In this document: positions 52,575-61,025 of the stretch, in pieces
Layout: each line of letters begins with the position of its first letter
Numbering within the stretch: the stretch's first letter is position 1
DNA from: Actinotalea subterranea
GTDB taxonomy: Bacteria > Actinomycetota > Actinomycetes > Actinomycetales > Cellulomonadaceae
Direction of reading: 5' to 3'
Assembly: GCF_008364845.1 (NCBI RefSeq)
Contig: NZ_VTTP01000003.1
Span: 372,001-436,000 of the forward strand
DNA: 64,000 bases
Translations under genes and position numbers: made by a program
Notes under the pieces: model-generated
Database searches by the model: none
Seen by the model: the letters and a program-made list of their open reading frames with translations, nothing else
Told to the model about the DNA's origin: nothing

Positions 52575-53318
52575 ATGAGGCACACGGTGAACCGATCCAT
52601 CCAGACCGTCGAGGACGTCCTCACGCTTCTCGACGCGCTCTTCGAGGAACGCGCCGACAGGTGGACGGACCGGGGCGGGGCCGCCTGGTGGGACCGGTTC
52701 TACGCCGACCGTGGACGCGGCGTCCCCTTCTTCGCGGACGCACCCGAGGAGAGCCTCGTCGGCTGGGTCGACGCCGGCGACCTCCCCGTGGGCCCCGGGA
52801 CGCGCGTCCTCGAGCTCGGCTGCGGCCCGGGCCGTAACGCCGTCTGGCTCGCCCGACGCGGGGCACACGTCGACGCGCTCGACCTCTCCGAGGAGGCCTT
52901 GGCATGGGGCCGTGAGCGCGCCGCGGAGGCAGGGGTCGACGTGAGGTTCGTCCGGTCGGACATCTTCGCCTGGTCAGGTGGCGAGGAGCCGTACGACCTC
53001 GTCCTCGACAGCGGGTGCTTCCACCACCTGCCGCCGCACCGCCGGATCAGCTACCGCGCACTCCTCGAGCGGTCCGTGCGTCCCGGAGGGAGCTTCGCCC
53101 TCACGTGCTTCGCGGCCGGTGCCATGGGCTGCGAGGACCCGGACGAGGCGCTCTACCGCGACGGCGGCCTCGGCGGCGGGCTGGCGTACTCGGCGCAGGA
53201 GCTGCGCGCGACGTTCGGCTGGCTGACCGAGATCGAGCTACGACGCATGCGCGCCCAGCCCGAGGGGTCGGGCCTGTTCGGTGAGCCGTTCCTCTGGACG
53301 GGCCTCTTCCGCCGCTGA
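52575..53318 (+). CDS. class I SAM-dependent methyltransferase
   Basis: The 247-residue protein has SAM-binding motif I VLELGCGPGRNAVWLA, motif II HVDALDLSEEAL and the acidic VRSDIFAW, followed by YDLVLDSGCFHHLPPHRR. The substrate is unknown. ATG 52575 is used; GTG 52587 with GAGG upstream is an equally good start, four codons in. It lies between the clpP pair and the PopR-like gene. Confidence 0.88.
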   Translation: MRHTVNRSIQTVEDVLTLLDALFEERADRWTDRGGAAWWDRFYADRGRGVPFFADAPEESLVGWVDAGDLPVGPGTRVLELGCGPGRNAVWLARRGAHVDALDLSEEALAWGRERAAEAGVDVRFVRSDIFAWSGGEEPYDLVLDSGCFHHLPPHRRISYRALLERSVRPGGSFALTCFAAGAMGCEDPDEALYRDGGLGGGLAYSAQELRATFGWLTEIELRRMRAQPEGSGLFGEPFLWTGLFRR

Positions 53319-53346
53319 CGCCCGCGCGTCCGGCCGCCGTGCCAGG

Positions 53347-53691
53347 TCACGCGGCGAGAAGCACCGCGGTCCCTGAGCGCTCAGGCGCCGGCCGGGCGCC
53401 GTCGACGACCGACGTCGCGCGCGGCCACGCCGTCAGGTCGACGACCACGGACGGCGCACGCAGGGCCGCGTGCGCCGCGCCCACGAGGTCCACGAGCCCG
53501 ATGCCGAGCGCGTCGCACACCGCCGCGAGGATCTCCGACGACGCCTCCTTGCGGCCCCGCTCGATCTCGGAGAGGTACGCCGTCGAGACGCGTGCGACGT
53601 CGGCCACCTCACGCAGCGTGCGGCCCTGGGCCTCGCGGCGCGCACGCAGGATGCCGCCGATCAGCCGGCGGAGCAGCGGTTCCGGTCGCAC
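53347..53691 (-). CDS. ClgR/PopR-like XRE-family regulator with an LAA C-terminus
   Basis: The 114-residue protein starts at GTG 53691, 5 nt after AGGAGG. A helix-turn-helix lies at residues ~20-65 ([23 protein letters not shown], seen as [18 protein letters not shown]), matching the ClgR/PopR activators of clp genes. It ends VLLAA: the C-terminal Ala-Ala is the degron that lets Streptomyces PopR and ClgR be destroyed by ClpP1P2. Two PopR-type operators precede the nearby clpP pair. Confidence 0.85.
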   Translation of the reverse strand: MRPEPLLRRLIGGILRARREAQGRTLREVADVARVSTAYLSEIERGRKEASSEILAAVCDALGIGLVDLVGAAHAALRAPSVVVDLTAWPRATSVVDGARPAPERSGTAVLLAA

Positions 53692-53786
53692 GGGCGCCTC
53701 CTGGGTGTCGTCCCTCTGCGGCCGAACCTAGCAACGGGCGGGGCCGGCGACGCCGGGGCGCGGTCCGCCGTCCGCGAACACGCTCC

Positions 53787-54449
53787 CTACACGAGGCCCG
53801 CGGCGCGCGCCCGGATCGCCGCCTGGACCCGCGAGGTGCAGCCGAGCTTCGTGAGCACGCGCGACACATGGGTCTTCGCGGTGGCCTCCGTGATGCCGAG
53901 GGCTGTCGCGACGTCCGCGTTCGACAGGCCGCGCCCCAGGCACGTGAGCACCTCGCGCTCGCGGGCCGTGAGGGCCAGGACGTCGACCGGAACCTCCGGC
54001 GTGGCGTCCGCGCCGCCGACGTCGGCCGCGACGAACGCGGTGAGCAGGCGGCGCGTGACCTCCGGGGCGAGGACACCCTCCCCGGCACCGACCCGGCGGA
54101 CGGCGTCGAGCAGCGCGGCCGCGTCCGTGGACTTGAGCAGGAACCCGGCCGCACCGGCCCGCAACGCACCGAAGACGTACTCGTCGATGTCGAAGGTCGT
54201 CAGGACGAGCACGTCGCCGAGCCCCTCCTCGACGATGACGCGCGTCGCCTCGATGCCGTCCGTGCCCGGCATGCGGATGTCCATGAGCACGACATCGGGC
54301 CGCAGCGCCCTCGCGTTGCGGATCGCCGCCGCCCCGTCCCCGGCCTCTCCCACGACCTCGATGGCCGGGTCCGTCTCGAGCATGAGCCGCAGGCCCGCCC
54401 GGATCGCGGCATGGTCGTCGGCGACGAGCACCCGCACGGCCGCGCTCAT
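53787..54449 (-). CDS. NarL/LuxR-type response regulator
   Basis: The 220-residue protein from ATG 54449 has a receiver with Asp11/Asp12 and phospho-acceptor Asp57 (LMDIRMPG), and a C-terminal LuxR helix-turn-helix (LTAREREVLTCLGRGLSNADVA, seen as LGRGLSNADVATALG). It pairs with the histidine kinase just upstream (52-bp gap). Targets are unknown; the adjacent GAP-family gene is divergent and a candidate. Confidence 0.93.
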   Translation of the reverse strand: MSAAVRVLVADDHAAIRAGLRLMLETDPAIEVVGEAGDGAAAIRNARALRPDVVLMDIRMPGTDGIEATRVIVEEGLGDVLVLTTFDIDEYVFGALRAGAAGFLLKSTDAAALLDAVRRVGAGEGVLAPEVTRRLLTAFVAADVGGADATPEVPVDVLALTAREREVLTCLGRGLSNADVATALGITEATAKTHVSRVLTKLGCTSRVQAAIRARAAGLV

Positions 54450-54501
54450 CGCACCGCACCCGTCGGCGGGAGCCCGGCGATCGGTGCGCACCCGGCCCCG
54501 C

Positions 54502-55785
54502 TCATGCCGGCGCACCCACGGGGAGCTCGGCGGCGACCGCCCACCGTCCCGCCACGTCGTCGACCCACCCGGCGGTCAGCCGTCCGCCGAGCGCCTCCGC
54601 ACGCTCGCGCATCGTCAGCAGGCCCAGCCCGCCGCCGTCGGCCGACGCGCGCGCCACCGCGTGCCCAGCGGCGCTCCCGGGGACCCCGGCGTCCCGTGCG
54701 GGGCGCACCGCGCGGTCCGACTCCACGGACAGCAGGAGCAGGTCGCGCTCGCGGCGCACCACCACGCGCGCGCGACCGCCGGGTGCGTGCTTCGCCGCGT
54801 TCGTCAGCCCCTCCTGGAGGATCCGGTAGGCGGCCTGGTCGACCGCAGCCGGCAGCGGCGGCAGGTCCGCGGGGGGCGCCCCGTCCCACACGACACGGAG
54901 CCCGGCCGTGCGCGCGGCGTCCAGCAGGGCGTCCGCCTCCCGCAGCCGGGCGGGCGCCGCGGCACCGTCATCGAGCGCGCCGCCCGAGCGCAGCAGCAGG
55001 ATCATCGAGCGCATCTCCGCAAGGCTCGTCACGCCGGCGGCACGGATCGCCTCGAGCGCACGCCGGTCACGGCCCGCCGCCCGTGGGTCGTCCGCCGGCA
55101 CCGCGAGCGCGGCTTCGGAGTGGATCGCGATCGCCGACAGGTTCCCGGCGATCGCGTCGTGCAGGTCCCGTGCCATGCGGGCGCGCTCGTTGCGCACCGC
55201 GTCGGCCCCCCGCAGCTCGGCGAGGCGAGCGAGGTCGTCGGCGCGGGCCTGCGCCAGCTCGGCCAGCTCCGCCTGGCGGCGCACGGCGAGCGCCCACCAC
55301 AGAGGGGTCCCCAGCAGTGCGAACACCTGGATGGTCATGAACGCGGCGAGCTCGACGCTCCGGGTGCCGACCCAGGTCGCGACCGTCGCGGCGGGGATGA
55401 GCAGCACCACGGCGGTCCGCAGGCGGTCGACGGCCCGGGTGCTCGCGAACATGCCCGCGGCGTAGATCAGGTCGAGGAGCACGAGGACCACGGCCATCGT
55501 GCCGCCGAGGGACAGGTCGACGGCGAAGACGAGGGTGCCCGCGGCCAGCGCCGCGATCGGGTGCCGCCGCTTGCCGAGCATCACGAGGCATCCCGCAGCG
55601 AGCGGGACCAGTCGCACCCACGGCTCGACGGACTCCACGAGCAGCGGGACGTCCGTCCACAGGTCGGTCAGGCCCAGCTGGATCGTCAGGGCCCCGATGA
55701 CGAACGTCCCCACCGCCCACACGGCGTCGACGGTGCGGGGCGTCGTCGGGCCGTGCCTGCGCACGACCTCGACCCACCGGCTCAC
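54502..55785 (-). CDS. HisKA_3-type sensor histidine kinase
   Basis: The 427-residue protein from GTG 55785 has five or six membrane helices in residues ~20-185, then the dimerisation box MARDLHDAIAGNLSAI with the phospho-His, and a C-terminal ATPase domain (TNAAKHAPGG as N-box, GGGLGLLTMRERAEALGG as G-box). It is of the DesK/NarX-like type with no large sensor domain, so it likely senses the membrane. It is partner of the response regulator downstream. Confidence 0.92.
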   Translation of the reverse strand: MSRWVEVVRRHGPTTPRTVDAVWAVGTFVIGALTIQLGLTDLWTDVPLLVESVEPWVRLVPLAAGCLVMLGKRRHPIAALAAGTLVFAVDLSLGGTMAVVLVLLDLIYAAGMFASTRAVDRLRTAVVLLIPAATVATWVGTRSVELAAFMTIQVFALLGTPLWWALAVRRQAELAELAQARADDLARLAELRGADAVRNERARMARDLHDAIAGNLSAIAIHSEAALAVPADDPRAAGRDRRALEAIRAAGVTSLAEMRSMILLLRSGGALDDGAAAPARLREADALLDAARTAGLRVVWDGAPPADLPPLPAAVDQAAYRILQEGLTNAAKHAPGGRARVVVRRERDLLLLSVESDRAVRPARDAGVPGSAAGHAVARASADGGGLGLLTMRERAEALGGRLTAGWVDDVAGRWAVAAELPVGAPA

Positions 55786-55904
55786 GGCACCATCCCAGCA
55801 CGCCGGCGTCGTGCCCGGATCCGACGAACGATGTACGCGGCCACCTGGGACCTCCCGCCTTTGCCCGACGACGCCCGCCGGGGTCTGCCGCCACGGTGGC
55901 GAGC

Positions 55905-56726
55905 ATGTCACTCGCACTCCTGGGCCCCCTCGTCGTCCTGGCGCTCGTCGACAGCACGAGCTTCGGGACCCTGCTCATCCCGATCTGGTTCATGCTCACC
56001 GCCGAGGTCCGGCCCCGCAGGGTCCTCGTGTTCCTCGGCACGGTCGCGGCCTTCTACCTCGTGGTGGGCCTCGCCCTGCTCGCCGGCGCCGACGCCGTGC
56101 TCCGCGAGGTGCCGCTCGACCACCCCGTGGTGCCCGTCCTCCAGCTCGCGCTCGGCGTCGTGCTCTTCGGGTGGAGCTTCACTATCGGCCGCAAGCCCAC
56201 GACAGACGGTGCTGCCGCGCCCGCGGCGGCTCACGGCGCGACCGGCACGGACGCCGTCGGCGGCGCACCCGCCACGACAGCGGCGACGGCCACCCGGCAG
56301 GGAGGGCGCCTGCTGCGTTGGCGGGACCGGGCGGTCGGGGCCGAGTCGGGGACCACCGGGTACGGCGCCCTCGTCGGGCTCGCCCTGGGGGCCGCGCTCG
56401 TCGAGGTCGCGACGATGCTCCCGTACCTCGGGGCGATCGGGCTGCTGAGCAGCTCGGGCCTGCGCCCGCTCGAGCAGGGCCTCGTGCTCGCGGTCTACTG
56501 CGTCGTGATGGTGCTCCCCGCCCTCGTCCTGCTGGCCCTGCGCGTGCTGGCCGCGTCGAGGATCCGGCCGACGCTCGAGCGCGTCGCCGCCTGGATGGAG
56601 CGCACCGGGGCCGAGACGACCGGGTGGGTGGTCGGGATCATCGGCTTCCTCCTCGCCCGCGACGCGCTCACGCGCATCACCGACCTCACGGCGATCCTCG
56701 ACGCCCTGACGATCCGGCTCCACTGA
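55905..56726 (+). CDS. GAP (Sap) family membrane protein
   Basis: The 273-residue protein from ATG 55905 (GTG 55896 alternative) has six hydrophobic helices and starts MSLALLGPLVVLALVDSTSFGT, the signature of the GAP/Sap family (peptidoglycolipid addressing protein, linked to surface glycolipid export in mycobacteria). A Pro/Ala/Thr-rich loop lies around residues 95-135. It is divergent from the two-component system at a 119-bp spacer and may be regulated by it. Confidence 0.82.
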   Translation: MSLALLGPLVVLALVDSTSFGTLLIPIWFMLTAEVRPRRVLVFLGTVAAFYLVVGLALLAGADAVLREVPLDHPVVPVLQLALGVVLFGWSFTIGRKPTTDGAAAPAAAHGATGTDAVGGAPATTAATATRQGGRLLRWRDRAVGAESGTTGYGALVGLALGAALVEVATMLPYLGAIGLLSSSGLRPLEQGLVLAVYCVVMVLPALVLLALRVLAASRIRPTLERVAAWMERTGAETTGWVVGIIGFLLARDALTRITDLTAILDALTIRLH

Positions 56727-56786
56727 GGGACGCGCGCCGGCACGTCACCGAGGAATGGGTGCCGCCCGTCGGCGGTTGGCCCAGGG

Positions 56787-57866
56787 GTGAGCACCGACGA
56801 CACGACCCTGCCCCTGGCCGTCCTCGACTTCGTCGGGATCGAGCACGGCGAGTCCGCGCACGACGCCCTGGAAGGTGCCATCGGCATCGCCCAGGCGGTC
56901 GAGGCCGCGGGCTTCCGCCGGTACTGGGTCTCCGAGCACCACAACATGCACAGCCTCGCGTGCAGCGCACCCGAGCTCCTCATCGCGGCTGTCGCCGGAC
57001 GCACGCAGCGCATCCGCGTGGGCGCCGCCGGGATCATGCTTCCCAACCACGCACCGTTCAAGGTGGCCGAGCTCTTCCGGACGCTCATGGCGCTGCACCC
57101 CGGGCGCATCGACCTTGCGCTCGGTCGCGCGCCCGGGACGGACCCGCTGACCGCGCACGTGCTGCGCCGCGGCGCCCAGGTCGACGTGAGCGCGGACTTC
57201 CCCGGTCAGGTGGCCGAGCTCTTCGCGTTCCTCGGCGAGGGCTTCCCGCCGGGCCACCCGTACGCCGCGCTCGTCGCGGCGCCCGTGGTCGACGAGCGCC
57301 CGCAGACGTTCATGCTCGGCTCGAGCGAGTACGGTCCCCGGTTCGCCGCCGCGAACGGCCTGAGCGCCGTCTTCGCGCACCACATGAGCCCCGAGCTCGC
57401 GGTGCCCGTGCTGCGCGAGTACCGGCGCACGTTCCGCCGCCGCGTGGTCGAGCCCGAGGATGACGCCGCCGCCGCGGCCGCCCCCGTGATCGGGCAGGCG
57501 GAGCCCCGCTCGGCGATGTCCGTGCTGACGTTCGCGAGCGACGACCCGGGTGCGGTGCTCGAGTTCGAGGCCGCGTGGGCGTTGACGATGACGAACCTCG
57601 CGCGCGGCATCCGCGAGCCGCTGCGGCCCGAGGAGGTGCGTACCTACGCGGCGTCGGACGACTTCGCGATCGCGCGGCGCGCCGGGCTGAGCACGTCCGA
57701 CGGCCGGATGGTCACGGGCACGGCCGACCAGGTCGTGGCCCGGCTGCGCGAGCTGAAGGCCGACGCGGAGGTCGACGAGCTCGTGCTCGTGACGCCCTCG
57801 CTCGACCGGGGGCGTCGTGCGGCGAGCTTCGCTGCCGTCGCGGACGCCTGGCGCCGCTCGGCCTGA
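56787..57866 (+). CDS. LLM class flavin-dependent oxidoreductase (luciferase-like)
   Basis: The 359-residue protein from GTG 56787 has the family motif FRRYWVSEHHNMHSLACSAPELL (seen as YWVSEHHNM), GAAGIMLPNHAPFKVAE and RIDLALGRAPGTDP. It belongs to the MsnO8/alkanal-monooxygenase-like FMN/F420 group in one-component form. The substrate is unknown. It follows the GAP gene by 60 bp on the same strand, so it may share its promoter. Confidence 0.9.
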   Translation: MSTDDTTLPLAVLDFVGIEHGESAHDALEGAIGIAQAVEAAGFRRYWVSEHHNMHSLACSAPELLIAAVAGRTQRIRVGAAGIMLPNHAPFKVAELFRTLMALHPGRIDLALGRAPGTDPLTAHVLRRGAQVDVSADFPGQVAELFAFLGEGFPPGHPYAALVAAPVVDERPQTFMLGSSEYGPRFAAANGLSAVFAHHMSPELAVPVLREYRRTFRRRVVEPEDDAAAAAAPVIGQAEPRSAMSVLTFASDDPGAVLEFEAAWALTMTNLARGIREPLRPEEVRTYAASDDFAIARRAGLSTSDGRMVTGTADQVVARLRELKADAEVDELVLVTPSLDRGRRAASFAAVADAWRRSA

Positions 57867-57869
57867 CGG

Positions 57870-59396
57870 TCAGGTGCGCTTGCGTCGGCGACCGGAGGCC
57901 GCCGCGAGGACGGCTGCCACGGTCAGCGCCCACAGGTGCTGGATGTTCGGCAGCGCGTCGGGCATGCCCCCGAGGAACGCCGCGACGGCCGTCGGCAGCG
58001 TCCCCACGAGCGCGACGTCGAGGCCCTTGAACATGCCCCCGGTCGGCGGAACCCCGCCCATGGGGCTCGACACGGTCGACGCGGTCCACCGCGGCGCCGG
58101 GCGGTACGCCGCGCGCACCGCGGCCGCGGCGACGACGAGCGCCCACGCGGGCGCCACGAGCAGCCAGCCCGTCTCGCCCGTCCGCGAGGCGTGCACCGCG
58201 AAGGTCGGCACCGCCCAGACCACTGCGGCGAGGAGGGGCACGACGCCGCGCACGAGCCTCGCGTCGCGCGCCGAGAGCGGCAGGAGGCGGTCGAGCACCG
58301 GCGCCATGTCGGCCTGGCGCGCGCCGCCGGCGGCGGAGCTCGCGGCCCAGAAGCCGGTGAGCAGCCACACACCGTAGAGCGCCAGGCCCCCGCTCGTCAG
58401 GGCGACCTTCCCGGCGGCGACCGCGAAGAGCGTCGCGACGACGATCTGCACGAGCGGGCGCGGTGACCGCACGAGGAGCATCAGGTCGGCGAGCACGATC
58501 GCCCGGCGCGGGCCCCCGGCGCGCAGACGGACCGACCTGCGTCGTGCGCGGCCGGTCGAGGCGCTCAGCGCGTGGCCCAGCTCGCGCAGGTCGAGCGAGA
58601 GCACGGCGACCTGGGCGCGGTCGCCGAGCGAGCCCTGGGCGCGGAGCCGGGCACCGCTCAGCTCCGGGGTCCGCCGCTCGGCGACGACCGTCCCGGCGAC
58701 GGCGAGCAGGACCAGGGGGACGGCCGCCCACCACCCGGCACCCAGCGCCCAGCCGTCGGTCGCCAGCCCGAGGAGCGCGATCGCCGCGAAGGCGAGCGCG
58801 GTGACGAGCAGAAGTGCCTCGCCGGCCGCCGCGACCCATCGGCTGCCGCGTGGGTGCACCTGCGCGACCTCCGCACCGGCGACCGCGGCACCGAACACGG
58901 CGGCGCCGAACGCCGCCCACCGGAGCACCAGCCCGACGGAGCCGGTCCCACCGACCATCGTCACGAGCAGCGGGACCAGCACGAGGCCGGTCGCGGCGGC
59001 GACGAGCGGCCAGCGCACGACGGTCGGGCGCAGCAGGCCCCGGCGGTCGATCGGCATCGGCAGCCACCACGCGGCGCCGCCCCCGCCGAGGCCGACGGGC
59101 CCGAGCCGCCCCGCGAGGCTGAGCAGGGCGCCGAGGGCGGCCATCGCGACGAGGGCACCCGGGAGCTCGCCGGTCAGCGCCACCGTGGTCTCGCCCGCGT
59201 CGGGCGCCGCGTCCCGAAGGCTCTGGGCGATACCGGTGACGAACGCCGTGCACAGGCCGACGGTGACGACCGCGTACCAGACGTCGGAGAGCACCGAGCC
59301 GAGGCCGCGGCCCGCGCGCGCGTTCTGGATGCCGTCGGTGAGGTGCCTGACCTGCCGGCCCGTGGGGATCCGCTCGGCGTCGTGCTGGAGGGTCAT
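57870..59396 (-). CDS. ABC transporter permease-like membrane protein
   Basis: The 508-residue product from ATG 59396 has about 10-12 hydrophobic helices in two halves separated by a basic stretch (STGRARRRSVRLRAGGPRR). The start overlaps the ABC ATPase stop in an ATGA. A lone ATPase plus one large permease is the layout of many actinobacterial multidrug or lipid exporters (DUF6297-type). The substrate is unknown. The C-terminus is Arg/Lys-rich. Confidence 0.75.
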   Translation of the reverse strand: MTLQHDAERIPTGRQVRHLTDGIQNARAGRGLGSVLSDVWYAVVTVGLCTAFVTGIAQSLRDAAPDAGETTVALTGELPGALVAMAALGALLSLAGRLGPVGLGGGGAAWWLPMPIDRRGLLRPTVVRWPLVAAATGLVLVPLLVTMVGGTGSVGLVLRWAAFGAAVFGAAVAGAEVAQVHPRGSRWVAAAGEALLLVTALAFAAIALLGLATDGWALGAGWWAAVPLVLLAVAGTVVAERRTPELSGARLRAQGSLGDRAQVAVLSLDLRELGHALSASTGRARRRSVRLRAGGPRRAIVLADLMLLVRSPRPLVQIVVATLFAVAAGKVALTSGGLALYGVWLLTGFWAASSAAGGARQADMAPVLDRLLPLSARDARLVRGVVPLLAAVVWAVPTFAVHASRTGETGWLLVAPAWALVVAAAAVRAAYRPAPRWTASTVSSPMGGVPPTGGMFKGLDVALVGTLPTAVAAFLGGMPDALPNIQHLWALTVAAVLAAASGRRRKRT

Positions 59397-60076
59397 GCGG
59401 TCATCACCGCGACGGCCTCGGCCGTGCGCAGCCGCCGGCACCTGTCGTCGTCGATGACGACGGCGTCGGCGCCGAGAGCGGTGAGCAGCCCCGGGTCGTG
59501 GGTCGCGAGGAGCACGCTCGTGCCCGCGGCGGCCTCGGCCCGCAGCAGGTCGGCGAGCGAGGCCCGCATCGCGCTGTCGAGGCGCTGCTCGGGCTCGTCG
59601 AGGACGAGCAGGTCGCGGGGCCGCACGAACGCGGCGGCCAGCAGGAGGCGCCGGCGCTGGCCCGACGACAGGGCGGAGGGCAGCACGTGCTGCTGCTCTG
59701 TCAGGCCGAAGGTCTCGAGCATCGCGTCGACCGTCGTCGTCGTGTTCGTGACGCCGTGACCGGCGGCCGTGAGCAGGAGGTGCTCGCGCGTGGTGAGCCC
59801 CGGGAACCACGCGTCGTCGTCGAGGACCCCCGCGACGCGGGCCCGGAAGTCGGCCGACCGCTCGTCGACCTCCTCGCCGAAGACCCGGAGGGTCCCCTCG
59901 AGCGGCTCGAGCAGGCCGAGCACCGCGCGCAGGACCGTCGACTTGCCGGCGCCGTTGGGGCCGACGAGGGCGAGGACCTCCCCCGGGCGGAGCGTCAGCG
60001 ACACGGGCGCGCACACGGCCTCGCTCGTGTACCCGACGGTGAGGCCCTTGGCGTGGATGAGCGGGGTCGCGGCCAT
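59393..60076 (-). CDS. ABC transporter ATP-binding protein
   Basis: The 227-residue ATPase has Walker A GPNGAGKST, a signature segment ALSSGQRRR (SSGQR for the usual LSGGQ) and Walker B LLVLDEPEQ, followed by the switch His in LLATHDPG. It is coupled to the permease gene. A TAGGGT -10 (plus 60084-60089) ends 7 nt before ATG 60076, pointing to a leaderless transcript. Confidence 0.93.
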   Translation of the reverse strand: MAATPLIHAKGLTVGYTSEAVCAPVSLTLRPGEVLALVGPNGAGKSTVLRAVLGLLEPLEGTLRVFGEEVDERSADFRARVAGVLDDDAWFPGLTTREHLLLTAAGHGVTNTTTTVDAMLETFGLTEQQHVLPSALSSGQRRRLLLAAAFVRPRDLLVLDEPEQRLDSAMRASLADLLRAEAAAGTSVLLATHDPGLLTALGADAVVIDDDRCRRLRTAEAVAVMTA

Positions 60077-60083
60077 GGACTCG

Positions 60084-60089
60084 ACCCTA
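60084..60089 (-). promoter_or_regulatory. -10 element of a probable leaderless ABC operon transcript
   Basis: TAGGGT on the minus strand ends 7 nt before ATG 60076. Confidence 0.5.
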
Positions 60090-60135
60090 GGGCGCCGACC
60101 GCCTCCCGGTGGACGGGCCGACACGCGCGCCCCGG

Positions 60136-60993
60136 TCAGGCGGCGGGTGCCGCGGACGCCAGGAGCCAGTCCAGGGCGTCGCCGCACCGGGCCAGGACCG
60201 AGACGTGACCGTCGTGCGGCTGCCGCCAGATCTCGGCGCCCGGGACGGTGCGTGCGAGCCGCTCGCCGTGGCTCGCGGGCACCACGCGGTCCTCGCCCCC
60301 GTGCACCAGGAGCACGGGGACCGTCACGGCGGCCGGGTCGAAGCCCCACGGCGTCACGAAGGCGCAGTCGTCGTCGACCAGCCCGTCGGGCCCGGCCTGG
60401 GTCGCGCGCCCCGCGTCCTGGCCGAGCGACGACCAGTCGCCCTCGAGCGCCGCCCAGTCGGCCGCGGTGAACGACGCCGGGTCGAACTCCTCGGTCTCGG
60501 CGAACGCCGTGCGGGCGTCCCGGCCGGCGGTCGCCGATCGCAGGGCGCCGGGGTCGGCCATGCCCGCGAACCAGTCGAAGGCGCTCGTGAAGGGGGCGAG
60601 GCCGGCGAGGCTCACGGCGCCCGCGACCAGGCCGGGGCCGAGCGCGGCGCACGCCAGCGCGTGCGGCCCGCCACCCGAGGCGCCCATGGTCGCGAACCGG
60701 TCGACACCCAGGTACCGAGCGACGTGCACGACGTCGTCCGCCGCCGACGCGACGTCACGGCCCGGCCGACGGGTGGACCCGCCGTAGCCCGGCCGCGCGT
60801 AGGTCACGAGCCGGATGTCGCGGCTGCGCGCGGCGTCGAGCAGCGGGGGCAGCGGCGTGCCCGTGTGCGGTGACCCGTGGTGCCACACGACGGTGAGCCG
60901 GGCGTCGGTGCGCGGTCCCGTGTCGAAGGCGTGCAGGACCCGGCCGTCGGGCGTGGTGACGTGGTGCTCGGTGACCTGGTGCTCGGTGACCAT
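60136..60993 (-). CDS. alpha/beta hydrolase
   Basis: The 285-residue protein has the oxyanion-hole strand VVWHHGSPHTGTPLPP, the nucleophile elbow GASGGGP (Ser), a catalytic Asp candidate in LLVHGGEDRVVP and His in WRQPHDGHVSVL. The N-terminus contains two VTEH repeats (VTEHQVTEHHVTT). The substrate is unknown. A TACCGT -10 (plus 61000-61005) ends 6 nt before ATG 60993. Confidence 0.88.
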   Translation of the reverse strand: MVTEHQVTEHHVTTPDGRVLHAFDTGPRTDARLTVVWHHGSPHTGTPLPPLLDAARSRDIRLVTYARPGYGGSTRRPGRDVASAADDVVHVARYLGVDRFATMGASGGGPHALACAALGPGLVAGAVSLAGLAPFTSAFDWFAGMADPGALRSATAGRDARTAFAETEEFDPASFTAADWAALEGDWSSLGQDAGRATQAGPDGLVDDDCAFVTPWGFDPAAVTVPVLLVHGGEDRVVPASHGERLARTVPGAEIWRQPHDGHVSVLARCGDALDWLLASAAPAA

Positions 60994-60999
60994 GGCGTC

Positions 61000-61005
61000 A
61001 CGGTA
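61000..61005 (-). promoter_or_regulatory. -10 element of a probable leaderless hydrolase transcript
   Basis: TACCGT on the minus strand ends 6 nt before ATG 60993. Confidence 0.5.
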
Positions 61006-61025
61006 GACGCCGGGCCGGCACGTGC

